Assembly (NCBI RefSeq): GCF_030272615.1
Contig: NC_081414.1
Location: forward strand, 5,275,501-5,333,500
DNA length: 58,000 bases
From: Cryptomeria japonica
Taxonomy: Eukaryota > Streptophyta > Pinopsida > Cupressales > Cupressaceae
Reading direction: 5' to 3'
Part shown: one piece after another, positions 45,818 to 57,062 of the stretch
Layout of the letters: the number at the start of each line of letters is the position of its first letter
Position numbering within the stretch: the first letter of the stretch is position 1
The notes under the pieces: model-generated
Told to the model about the DNA's origin: nothing
What the model saw: the letters and a program-made list of their open reading frames with translations, nothing else
Database searches by the model: none
Translations under genes and position numbers: made by a program

Positions 45818-47576
45818 TGTAGTCACATAAATCTATCCTTTTAATTAAATGGATATTTTCTATTTATTTGATTGTTAAATCCACTAGCCAACAATTAATT
45901 AAATTAATATTTAATTAATTCATCCTTACACTCTTCTGCTATTAACTAAATAAATATCCAATTTATTTAAATTAATTCATTATCCACACTCAAAATCATA
46001 TTTATTTAATTCAACCCCCCCTTTCCTCTTTTAAATAAATATATAAAACATTTATTTAAATCCCTAATCCACCCCCCCCCCCCCAACTTGCATTCTCCTA
46101 GAAATGCAAGTTGCAACCACAATTGAAATAAATTTTATTTTATTTTAATTAAAATCCTATTTTCCCTCACCCACCAAACCCACTTGCAATCCTAAATCCC
46201 CTTCTAGACTCTTCTAGCCACTTTCTAAGGTCTTCTAACCATTCCTAATTAGCCCAATCCATCTCCTAAATATTGTCACATTCATAAGCAACTTGAAGTC
46301 ACTTCTCAAAGCCTCCAAAGTCTTTTAAAAGAATTTAATGCTTTATGTGTTCAACAAGCTAACACCTCAAGTCTTCCAAACCACTAATGGCTCTTACATG
46401 ACCATTAATGGCTCTTACATAACTATTTATGGTTAATTCCACTTGCCCACATGGTTATAGGTTTAACCTCTAACTCAACCTCCATGTAACCCATGTGTCT
46501 TCTCAAGCATTCATTACTTTGACCATGGTTATTCCCACTAACTCTTGCACAAGATTTTATCCATTGGATAAAGGCATTATTCATTGGATAAAGGCTTTAT
46601 TCATTCAACCCAACTTAAACCTTAACTCCTAAGGTAACCCTCAAGTCATCTGAAGCATTTAATGCTTTTTCCATCTCCTCTCAAGCCATCTCATGTTTAC
46701 ATTTGTCATCTTGGGATTGGATTGAAAGCCCTCACATGGATCATAAACCAATCAATCCTTACCCATGTTGAGATTATTCAATATCAACCATCTATTGCTC
46801 CATTTTTTTGATAAATAGAGCTCATTTCTTCATAATCTAGATCCAAAAATCTTGCATGCATCTAAGTTATAGTGAATTTAGGAGAGTATTTTAGTATAAT
46901 CTACATTTGTCTTTTGACTAAAATTAATATTAGTTAATTAAATAACATCTCATATTTAGCTTGTTTTACACTTGCATTGGAATAATTAATCATTTTCAAT
47001 CTTGAATCTCCGTAAGACATCCAGAATAGTGCAAAAAGCTATTCAGAGCTACACTCATTTGGAACTTGGAGAGGAGAGGAACAAGGGAGGAGAACCTACA
47101 AGCATGTTGGAGGGCATTTGGGGATGTTTCATTGCATCCTTCATTTTGTTAAGCTTTCCATTTTATGTTTGATATCTCTCTTGATATGCTTGCTTAGGAT
47201 AGTCTTTCATTTATGATTTCTGACACTAACACTAACGTTTGAATTCCTCCTTGTGTTTGTGTATCTTCCTAACATCCTTTTTGCAGTGCATCACTTACAA
47301 TCTAAGGTTAAATCCATAACCAGGAGTTTATCTATCTTCGTTAGTATCTTTCATTGGGATGATTTGTTATAACATGTATTGTCAAGAGTCTTTTAAATAT
47401 GAAAGTTATAGGACATTACATAGGTTCATCCACCTTGGTCTCGCAAAGCCAAAAGAGTAGTATATCTCAGTCCTGTGACTGAGTCTTGTCAAGTTTTCCA
47501 AATTCCTCCCTGAGTTTGTCGACAAGTTAGTGGCAATTTCTCTAGGATTCAGGGACTGTTTGTTTGGGAACCAACA
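45818..47576 (+). repeat. LTR (1759 bp) with a polypurine tract on its left and a primer site on its right
   Basis: Starts TGTAGTC and ends CCAACA. Its first 386 bp match 39516-39907. The conserved LTR-end box is at 47425-47460 (CCACCTTGGTCTCGCAAAGCC). It can be read as the 3' LTR of the element to the left and as the 5' LTR of the element to the right. I see no second LTR start or end inside it, but a hidden junction after 46203 cannot be excluded. Confidence 0.65.
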
Positions 47577-47578
47577 GA

Positions 47579-47598
47579 TTGGTGACCCTACTGGGGAT
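47579..47598 (+). promoter_or_regulatory. Primer-binding site, tRNA-Arg type
   Basis: TTGGTGACCCTACTGGGGAT after a GA spacer. The same spacer and a closely related site occur in the array family. Confidence 0.8.
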
Positions 47599-48168
47599 AA
47601 TGTCATTCATCCATTTGGAAAGAGTCAAAAAAATGAAGAATTTGAACTTTTTTTTAGGATGTTAAGTGATTTTCAGTCTGGAAGAAGTTTATTGTAGCTT
47701 GTATGAGGGATTTTGAGGTGGCTCTGCTGGTGAAGAACTCAAAATATTAAGTTTTTGGATAGGTTTCTATTGTTCAAAGATTGTTTCTTTGCAAGGAGGT
47801 GGTGACTTTGTCAAAAACCCCGATGAAGGGGTGATGTAAAGCTCTAGACCTTTAAAGTTTTGATCAAACAAGAAAAGTAGCAGCAATTGCATACTTCCAG
47901 GTATTCTCAAAAGTCTTGCTGAGAATAATTTTTTCTATTAAAATCATTTGTGAAAAGTTTCAGCACTTGAATATTTCCCTATTGAATGATAAGTAGCATT
48001 ACTAGACGGAAGTTGTAAGAAGAAAAGTTTACTTTTGTCTTGGTTATATTTTATGATTTTTATTTTCATTGAAAGAAGAAGCATGTTGTAATAGTTGTGC
48101 TCTTGTAAGGGGTTGTAGTCACACGTATTTTCAAGTTTTATTTTCAAAAGCTTGTGTGAGCACTTAAT
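47599..48168 (+). other. Leader region before gag
   Basis: Non-coding. A stretch at 47680-47745 resembles 32120-32180 in the leader of the long-LTR element. Confidence 0.45.
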
Positions 48169-49284
48169 ATGTATCAAAATATGTATCCATACTTTGCTCC
48201 TAATGCGAATATGTTAATAAGTCAGCCCCAACCAAGTAATCAAATAGATTTAATCATTCAAAGGTATAAGGCCTTAATATTTGATGATATTTTGGGTTTC
48301 CCAAACCCCATACCCCCTGAAGTCAGAGACAAGATTCCTAAGTTCGGTGGGTTGAAGGGGGAATCAACTGAGAAGAATTTGTAGCGGTTTAGTGAGATAA
48401 TGGAAGACTATGAGGTTGATCATGAAGATGTATTTATGAGACTCTTTGTTCATTCCTTGAAAGAGGATGCAAGAGAGTGGTTCTCTAATTGGTTACCATG
48501 CTCAATCAGCTCATGGGAAGACTTTCAATGAGCTTTTAGAGACTAGTTTTCTGAGAACATTTCTAAGTCTTTGATGATCCAGGACTTCATTGAGATTCAC
48601 ATTCAAGAAGATGAGCTTGTCTCAGATTTCAATATTAGATTTGCAAAGACATTGAAAACAATCCCTCAGAATACTAGGCCATCAGAGGACATAGGTTTAG
48701 TGGTTTACCTTGGCACCTTTGGTAAAAAGATGAGTTATAGGTTGAGAAATGAGAGCCCTGAAAACTTGTATGAAACTTATGAGCTAGCCAAGAACATTGA
48801 GAAAGTCTCTAAGTTTGGAATGAGTAGAAAGTTAAAGCCTGAAAAGAGATCTTGGTATGCAAGTAAGAAAAATGGTTCAGAGATTAATAATGCCTTCCAA
48901 CTTACTGTCCCCTCATGTGTATCTTCCCAAAATGCAAATCAAAATTTTTTACATAGTGTTGTTCATGAGCCCAGAGATAATACAAAGTATGTTGAAGAAG
49001 TAAGTGTGCCTCAAGAAACAATTATTCCTCAAGCGCCTACTCCAAGCTGCACCTATGAGCAGCTCGGCTATGTGTATGCACCTGAGAATGATTGTTTATA
49101 TTAGGTTGAGCCTGTTGTCCCATAACTAGTGATGTATGCAAATGAATATCAGGCTGAGCCTTGTGTTTCTCACCAACAATATGAAGGTGCCATTGATCCA
49201 ATGGTGTATGATCAAGCTTTAATCATCAACAATATAGTGATGTTTGAAAGAAGTGAGGACATGACAATAGTAAAGACTCAGTGG
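48169..49284 (+). pseudogene. gag: Gag-like protein, first part (split by a retrotransposon)
   Basis: Starts MYQNMYPYFAPN 570 bp after the primer site. The capsid core has FGGLKGESTEKN, DVFMRLFVHSLKEDAREWF and SISSWEDF, the Retrotrans_gag pattern, then DELVSDFNIRFAKTL. In-frame stops are at 48382, near 48530, near 48543 and at 49102; all pieces share one frame. It has no zinc knuckle. The frame runs to TQWQP at 49289, where the chromodomain element is inserted, and continues in frame at 57063. Its layout (capsid, then acidic tail) parallels the array gag, so this is probably another gag-only family. Function inferred from the capsid match only. Confidence 0.75.
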
Positions 49285-49289
49285 CAACC
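49285..49289. repeat. Target-site duplication CAACC, left copy
   Basis: Recurs at 57058-57062, directly after the right LTR. Confidence 0.9.
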
Positions 49290-50885
49290 TGATGCAGAGG
49301 GTTTGGGATGTTATATCACTTTCTTGGTTTTTACTCAAAAAGGGTCTCTAGTTGGTACCATCCAGTGGACCACTATATTTAACCTTTTCAAGGTTTCTAG
49401 ATCTTTCCCTAGATCCTTCCCAAGGATCTCTTCAGTGAGGACAACTCACAACTGACAAGGAGTCTCCTACCCCTAAGGTTCCAACCCTTCAACCAAGGAC
49501 ACCTAACAACCCCAAACCCCAAGCAACATGATATTTACACAAAAGGTGGAATCTAACATATGTGAGTGTTTACACATGTGTTATATGGCATTTGCACTGA
49601 TCTTGACCCCTTAGATGGGTGTTTACTAGCCCTAGCCCTTTGTATCCTTTCCTCTTTTGGACCTAGGAAATAGGGCTACAAGCAATTAGCCCTCCATTCG
49701 GAATTTTCTTGTTTTATCTCACAACCTAATTTAATAAAACCCTGAATAAATTTTATATTCAAATACCCTTTTGGGAATTATACAAGATTCTAAATTTCTG
49801 TATCTGGTTTTTGAGTATGGATGGTCAAACCCTATTGACCCTATTTAGCCTCTTCTAGCTGGTATTGGGGTTTAAGCTCTCAAAAGCTTTACCAGTCACA
49901 AAGGAATGAAAGGATAACCATTTCCAAGGGTATGCACTTGTTCGAGGGTCCTTATCATGCCAATTTTGACCATCCTTCAATCTTCTGTTCAAGGTTTCCA
50001 CCCTCTTTTCCTACTGCACAGGCTTGCCACATGAGCAATGTCAAGCCTAGGGTATCATCTTAGGAAAGAAAAATGACACTTCCTGTCTCCAAAACCACCA
50101 GGAACATCTAGTATACATGTCAAATCAACATCCTCCCAAGTTTTAGGTTGATCCCATATAGAGATGTTGATTTGTGTCACTGTTTGCTTCTGGTTTTGAG
50201 GGTTTTATCAAGCCAGTGGGAGAGAAAATCTAGTTTCTTCCAAACCCGAAGGCTTCAAGACCTCATATCAATTCCCATATCAATTCCAAATGGAGGGTGA
50301 AAATTTTCTACATATATCCAAATGTTTAATTCATGTCCACCATTCACAAGAAAATATGCAAGAACAAAAAAATCAGGAAAAATACAGGAAATCACAAAAC
50401 TGTTTTCTTTGAAGACAAGAAATTCATTCAATATCATCTTACTAAATAGTAGGCATCATTCCTCTAGGATTATATCATGCCAAGGAACTCCTCCAACTAC
50501 CTCCAATGCATACAATCAACCAACTAACCGTTGGGATAACCACATTTTAAAATCTTGCAAGAAAAGTTGCTTAAGACAATAATGCAACTTTGCAACTTTT
50601 GTCAACTTTCTACAATTCAGTCTTGCCTTCACACCAAAGGTCAAGATTGAACATACCACACATTGAAGACCCCTAAAATCAAAAGTACATATAAAATTCC
50701 CATACAAGGCCTTTGACCAAGTTGACACACCTTGGGGCCTTAAGGCTTATTACATTGTCTAGACTTAATCAATAGGCCTTCAAACACACACATTGTACAT
50801 TCTATTACTAAGAATAACCATGAATAAAAATGATGTAGACACATGTCAAAATGAAGTAGACACATGTCCTAGTGCCCCTGCAACA
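49290..50885 (-). repeat. 3' LTR of the chromovirus
   Basis: TGATGCAGAGGG...CTGCAACA on the plus strand. Pairs with 55488-57057. It is slightly longer, partly because of a 20-bp difference near 49410. Confidence 0.95.
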
Positions 50886-50896
50886 TACTCCCCTGG
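50886..50896 (-). promoter_or_regulatory. Polypurine tract of the chromovirus
   Basis: The sense strand reads CCAGGGGAGTA directly before the LTR start TGTTGCAGG. Confidence 0.85.
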
Positions 50897-50906
50897 ACAA
50901 AAAAAC

Positions 50907-53900
50907 TCAAGTCCTTTGAGTTGCTAATCGGTTGACTGTGGTTCCATGCTTGAGGATATCAATTTCACTCATCCAAGCAGCTTCAGACTCAGTTTGCCCC
51001 TTCCATTTGAATAGATGGTCTTTGTACACACCTTTCCTTGTTTGTTTGACCACCTTGGAGTCAAGAATGTACTCCAATTCCAATGGCTTGCTAGGCGGTA
51101 GATCCTTTATTCATTCTACATCCTCTTCCTCAAGAGATGGATCAGGTGTTTCATCTTGCAAGGATCCTTTGAAGGCCATCAAATCACATACATTGAAGAT
51201 GGAAGATATTCCCAAGTCTGCTGGAAGTTCAATTTCATATGCATTGTTGTCAAACTTATGAACCACCTGGAGGGGACCTATCTTCTTCATGAGCAGTTTA
51301 GAGGGTTGGCCTTTAGGTAACCTTTCTTTCCTTAGGTAAGCCATCACTAAATCCCCTACTTTGAACTGAAAATATCTCCTCTTAACATTTGCTCTGAGTT
51401 TATATTTATTAGCACTTTTTTGAAGTGAAGCCTTAACTTTTTCATGAATCTCCTTCATGGCGACAAAAAAATCTTCTCCTTGGGCACTCTTTTTGTCCAT
51501 GCGTCCAAGATCTCTGAGTTCAAGTATCCCTCTGGGATGTAGGCCATACACAACCTCAAATGGAATTCTCTCTGTGCTTCTATTGACTAAATCATTGTAT
51601 GCATATTCAACTTGTCCAATCACTAAATCCCAACTTTGTCCATGCTACTTGGTAAGGCATCTAAGGAGATTGCCAAGGGATCTATTAACCACCTCAGTTT
51701 GTCCATTAGTATGAGGGTGGTATGCTGATGAAAATGACAGATTGGTTCCTAATTTCTTCCAGAGAGTCCTCCAAAAATGACCAACAAACTTGGAGTCTCT
51801 ATCAATGACAATATTGAGAGGCAATCCATATATCCTTACAACTTCTTTGAAAAAAAGACCTGCAATATGAGATGCATCATTTGTGCATTTACATGGCACA
51901 AAATGAGCCATCTTGATGAACCTATCAACAATTACAAAGACACTATTAGACCCCCTAGGAGTTTTGGGCAATCCAAGTACAAAATCCATACTAAGGCTTT
52001 CCCAAGGCCTAGAAGGAATCGGTAAAGGACGATACAAACCAACATTGGTTGAAACACCTTTTGCCTTTTGACAAATAGGACAATGCTCCACAAATCTTCT
52101 TACCTCTATCCACATCTTGGGCCAAAAATAAAACCTTGATACCTGCTCTAAGGTTTTGTCCAAACCAAAATGACCTCCAAGCCTGCCATTGTGTTTCTCT
52201 CTAATGATATTCTCCCTCATATAACATTGAGGAATGCATAATTGATGCCCCTTGAAGAGAAATCCATCCTGCAACACAAAATCAAAAAACTCAACATGAA
52301 AAGAGTCACCAAACTTAGTACATACATCATATGCATCCTTGAAATCATGATCCTCCTTATACATGGCCTTAAGAGAATCAACACCAACACTTTGCAATTG
52401 AATTTCTTGGACAGTGAGGGTTCTCCTTCTCAAAGCATATCAAACCTTATTAGTCAGACCCCTCTTGTGCTTGATAGTAAAGGTGTAGGGTTGGAGTTGT
52501 TCAACCCACTTGATGTGCCTTTGGTTCAACTTCTCTTGCCCATTAAGAAAACTCAATGCATGGTTATCAGTATAAACAATAAACTCTTTTGGAAGAAGGT
52601 AATGATGCCATTTTTTGAGTGCTTGCACCATGGCATAAAGCTCCAAATCATAGTTGAATACCCGTGTTTAGCCTCATTCGACTTCTCTGAAAAGAATGCC
52701 ACCGGATGTTGTTCTTGACTAAGGACTGCACCTATTGTTTGCTTGCTTGCATCACATTCAACTGTAAAAAGTTGATCAAAACTAGGGAGCCTCAAGGTGG
52801 GAAGTTCTTCTACCTTCCTCTTCAAAATCTCAAAGCTTTGGGTTGCTTGCCTTGTCCACTCAAACTTGCATTTGATTCCTCTTTTTATAGTGTTAAGGAT
52901 GGGAGCACAAATATGACTAAAACCTTTGATGAAATTTCTATAAAAAGTAGCCAATCCATGAAAGCTCCAAACATCACCTACTATCCTAGGTGTAGGCCAA
53001 TTTAAAATAGCCTCAACCTTAGAAAGATCCATTTTCAAACATCCATTTGAAACTACAAATCCTAGATACACCAACTTAGTTTTCACGAATTCACACTTCT
53101 CTAGATTGATTACCAATTTCTCCTCATGGAGCTTTCTCAAAAATTGATCCAAATACTTCAAATGCTCCTCCTTGGACCTACTGAACACCAAGATGTCATC
53201 AAGATAAACAATAACAAATTTTCCAATAAATTATGCCAATACCTCATTCATGAGGCGCATAAAGGTACTAGGTGCATTTGTGAGGCCAAATGGCATCCCC
53301 ATCCACTCATATAAGCCCTCATTTGATGGTAACCTGACTTCAAATCAATCTTTGAAAATAGCATGAACCTCCAAGATAGTCCATTAGGTCTTCAATCCCG
53401 AGCATAGGAAACCAGTACCTAATTGTGATCTTGTTGATGGCTCTAGAATAAGTGCACATCCTCCATGTTCCATCTTTTTTTGGTGCCAACACAATGGGTA
53501 CATCACATGGGCTCAGAATCTTCCTAATCAACCCCTTATCCAAAAGGTCTTGCACTTGTCTTGCTATCTCCTCATTCTGACTAGGAGTCATCTTGTAGGC
53601 AACTTTATTAGGCAAGGTCACTCCAGGGATTAGATCAATTTGATGACTGATTTCTCTAATGGGAGGCAATTTATCAAGCATGTCTTTGGCCACAACTCCC
53701 TTATATCTATCCAACATGGCTTTCACTTCACTAGGAATCTCTCCTTTCTCACCATTTCCTTGCTTGGACTCATATTTTGGGTTTAAAAATAAAGCATATC
53801 CTTGGGTCTCTTCCTGTTTGAGGACTTCCAAAAACTCCTTTCCACTAAGAAACATGACATGTGAACTAACAATCTTCTCTTCCCCTGGATCAGGTAAATG

Positions 53901-55450
53901 ATCCATCCTAAACTGTCTACCATTCTTGGTAATGACATACACATTTTTCTCACCATAATATTGTGCTTTGACATCATACTGCCAAGGGCAACCTAAAAAT
54001 AGGTGACAAGCATCCATAGGAAGGACATCACACAAGATCCTATCCTTATAGTCCCCCATTTCAAAATCTACCTAAGTTTGTTCATCTACTACTACATGGT
54101 GCCCCTTGTTAATCCAAGATACTCTATAAGGAGTCACATGTGGTAACCTTTTCAATTTTAACTTCTCTACCATTTCTAAAGCAACAATATTCTCTATGGA
54201 TCCATAATCAACAATCACTTTGCAAACCTTACCATGAGACTTACAAGTAGTTTTGAAGAGTGAGTTTCTTTGTGGGGGCTCTTTGCATTGGGGTACCTTC
54301 AACAATGTCCTCCTTAGTATAAGGATTTCTCCATCCAAGGTAGGACCTGCATTTCCCATAGGTGAATTGACACTTTGTCCATCATCTTCTTGCACAAGTT
54401 GAGTCCTTTCCGGTCCATGTGAGTTACAAGCTTTCTCTGGGCATCTACTCATAGTGTGACCCACTTGGTTGTAATTGTAACATTTACCAGTGAAAACACC
54501 AGGTCCTCTTCCTTGGTTTCTGTGACTACCCCTACCAAAAGGCATTCTTCCTCCTCTAAAACCTCCATTCTTATTTTTGAACTCTCCATTGGACTCTTGC
54601 TAGTTAGAATCACCATTTTTAAAAGGAGTATTCCTTCCTCCATAGCCACCTCTACCTTTGAAATTTATACCACCTCTTCCTCTATTATTTTGTTCTCCTC
54701 TCCTCTTTATCTTATCTTCCACCCTCAATGCCAGTTGGAAGCATTTGTGCATAGTATCTGGAGCCATGATGCTAATCTCCTCTTGGATGTTTTTCCTTAA
54801 CCCATTCAGGTATCTAGCCACCTTCTCTGCCTCTTCTTCATGGTTCTTGGACCTAAGACTTAGCTTGTGAAACTCTTCAGTATATGCATTCACATCCAAC
54901 TCCCTTTGTCTAAGATTTTGCTACTTCTTATACATTTGAACCTCATAGTATATTGGTAGGAATTGGTCTTTGATTTTGTTCTTCATCCTCTCCCAAGAGG
55001 ATATCTTCTTCTTCCCTATGTTCAACCTTTCTTCCTGCAGCACTGTCCACCACAACAAGGCAAACCCCTTGAGTCTAGACTTTGCCAAACTCACTCTTTT
55101 CTCCTCTGGGACCTCTTTGTACTCAAAGTGGTTATTGAGTGCTTCTATCCATTCAAGAACCTCTTCTCCATTCAAGATATCGCTATAGATAGGTAGACTT
55201 TCCACATTATCCTTGTTTACTGATTTCAGCGCATCCAAGAACATCTTTTGATCAGGTGCCATATTCTGAGGGATGACCTCCTACTCCTCATTCTCCTCTT
55301 CTGATTCATCATCATGTCCTTTCCCTTGGACTGTCCGGTCTCTTTGAGTTTCTCTTCAAGCAGCTCCTCTACCATCTTCTTGACGACCTCTGGGTTCATT
55401 GCCTTAGGAGGCATTGTAGCAACCTCTTCCCCAAATTTTGAGTTTGACAT
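50907..55450 (-). pseudogene. gag-pol: Chromovirus Gag-Pol polyprotein with chromodomain
   Basis: Starts MSNSKFGEEV at 55450; a frameshift near 55310 precedes the capsid. The knuckle near 54460 is CYNYNQVGHTMSRC (second Cys is Tyr). Protease has VIVDYGS near 54205, so D-S/T-G is D-Y-G. RT (53.6-52.9 kb) keeps YLDD at 53195-53206; a frameshift lies between 53340 and 53220. RNase H has ECDASKQTIGAVLS and YTDNHALSFL with a shift near 52640. Integrase has HNGRLGGH...CPICQ, SMDF, VIDRDSKF and TNGQTEVVN, so its catalytic D, D, E are kept, then IGPLQVVHKF. After a stop at 51111 the same frame gives a chromodomain (EYILDSKVVKQ, HLFKWKG, EAAWM) ending at 50907. Other stops: 54921, 54600, 54072, 52440 and 51645. 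Confidence 0.9.
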
Positions 55451-55470
55451 ACACTATTCCACCCTTGGTA

Positions 55471-55484
55471 TAGTTCTGATACCA
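55471..55484 (-). promoter_or_regulatory. Primer-binding site of the chromovirus (tRNA-iMet type)
   Basis: The sense strand reads TTGGTATCAGAACTA, three bases after the LTR end. It has AAC where the standard site has AGC. Confidence 0.85.
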
Positions 55485-55487
55485 ATA

Positions 55488-57057
55488 TGATGTAGAGGGT
55501 TTGAGATGTTATATAACTTTCTTAGTTTTTACTCAAAAAGGGTCTCTAGTTGGTACCATCTAATGGACCACTATCTTTAACCTTTTCAAGGTTTCTAGAG
55601 CTTTATCTCTTCAATCAGGACAACTCATAACTGACAAGAAGTCTCCTACCCCTAAGGTTCCAACCCTTCAACCAAGGACACTTAACACCCCAAACCCCAA
55701 GCAACAGGATCTTTACACAAAAGGTGGAATCTAACCTATGTGAGTGTTTACACATGTGTTATATGAAATTTTCACTGATCTTGACCCCTTAGATGGGTGT
55801 TCACTAGCCCGTTGTATCTTTTCCTCTTTTGGGCCTAGGAAATAGGGCTACAAACAATTAGCCCTCCATTCAGACTTTTCTTGTTTTATCTCACAACCTA
55901 CCTAAACAACCCCCTGAATAAGTTTGATATTTGAATGCCCTTTTGGGCATTCTACAACATTCCAAACTTCTGCATAAGGGTTTTGAGTACGGATGGTCAA
56001 ACCCTATTGACCCTATTTAGCCTCTTCTAGCCAGTATTGGGGTTTAAGCTCTCAAAAGCTTCACTAGTCATAAAGGAATGAAAGGATAACCCTTGCCAAG
56101 GGTCTACACTTGTTCAAGGGTCCTTCTCATGCCAATCTTGACCATCCTTCAATTTGTTGTTCAAGGTTTCCACCCTCTTTTCCTACTGCACAGGCTTGCC
56201 ACATGAGCGATGCCAAGCCTAGGGTATTATCTTAGGAAAGACAAATGACACTTCTTGTCTCCAAAACCATCAGGAAAATCTATTATACATGTCAAATCAA
56301 TATCCTCCCAGGTTTTAGGTTGATCCCATAGAGAGATGTTGATTTGTGTCACTGTTTGCATCCAAACCCTGGTTTTGAGGGTTTTATCAGGGCAGTGGGA
56401 TATAAAATTCAATGAGTTCCAAACCCGAAGGCTTGAATACCTTAGATCAACTCCAAATGGATATTGAACCTCTACTACAACTAGCCAAATGTTTAATCCA
56501 TGCCCCACAATTCACAGGAAATTATGCAAGAACAAAAAACTCAAGAAAAATGCAGGAAATCACAAAACCGTTTTCTTTGAAGATAAGAAATCCATTCACT
56601 ATCATCTCTCACTAACTAGTAGGCATAATTCCTCTAGGATTATATCATGCAAAGCAACTCCTCCAAATACCTCCAATGCATACAATCAATCAACTAACCT
56701 TTTAAAATAACCACATTTCAAAATCTTGCAAGAAAAGTTGCCTAAGACAATAATGCAACTTTGCAACTTTTGTCAACTTTCTACAATTCGGTCTTGCCTT
56801 CACACTAAAGGTCAAGAATGAACATACCACACATTGTAGACCCCTAAACATAAAAAGTACATATAAAATGCCCATACAAGGTCTTTGACCAAGTTGACAC
56901 ACCTTGGGGCCTTAAGGCTTATTACACTGTCTAGACCTAATCAATAGGCCTTCAAACACACACATTGCACATTCTATTCCTAAGCATAACCATGAATTAA
57001 AATGATGTAGACACATGTCAAAATGAAGTAGACACATTTCCTAGTGCCCCTGCACCA
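55488..57057 (-). repeat. 5' LTR of the chromovirus
   Basis: TGATGTAGAGGG...CTGCACCA. The right end has CACCA in place of CAACA, a single change in the terminal repeat. Confidence 0.95.
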
Positions 57058-57062
57058 CAACC
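57058..57062. repeat. Target-site duplication CAACC, right copy
   Basis: Matches 49285-49289. The interrupted gag frame resumes directly afterwards. Confidence 0.9.

Larger units (their letters stand above)
39516..47576 (+). mobile_element. Ty3/gypsy element with antisense plant mobile domain gene
   Basis: The left LTR fragment (39516-39907) and the right LTR (45818-47576) begin with the same TGTAGTCACATAAATCT. Between them lie gag-protease remains on the plus strand, an antisense PMD gene, a stem-loop and a canonical polypurine tract. RT, RNase H and integrase are deleted between the protease (broken near 41935) and the antisense gene. Tat-lineage gypsy elements are known to carry antisense extra genes between pol and the 3' LTR, and this layout fits. 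It lies next to the 35149 LTR, probably inserted into it. Confidence 0.75.
49290..57057 (-). mobile_element. Complete Ty3/gypsy chromovirus (degenerate)
   Basis: LTRs at 49290-50885 and 55488-57057, primer site at 55471-55484, polypurine tract at 50886-50896 and CAACC duplications at both ends. The polyprotein has gag, protease, RT, RNase H, integrase and a C-terminal chromodomain, which defines the chromovirus branch of Ty3/gypsy. It reads leftward and lies inside the gag frame of the surrounding element. The full structure is kept, but stops and frameshifts interrupt the coding region. Confidence 0.95.

Noticed and set aside
46073-46084. C homopolymer in the 45818 LTR
   Set aside because: Simple length variation relative to the left LTR fragment; possibly sequencing error.
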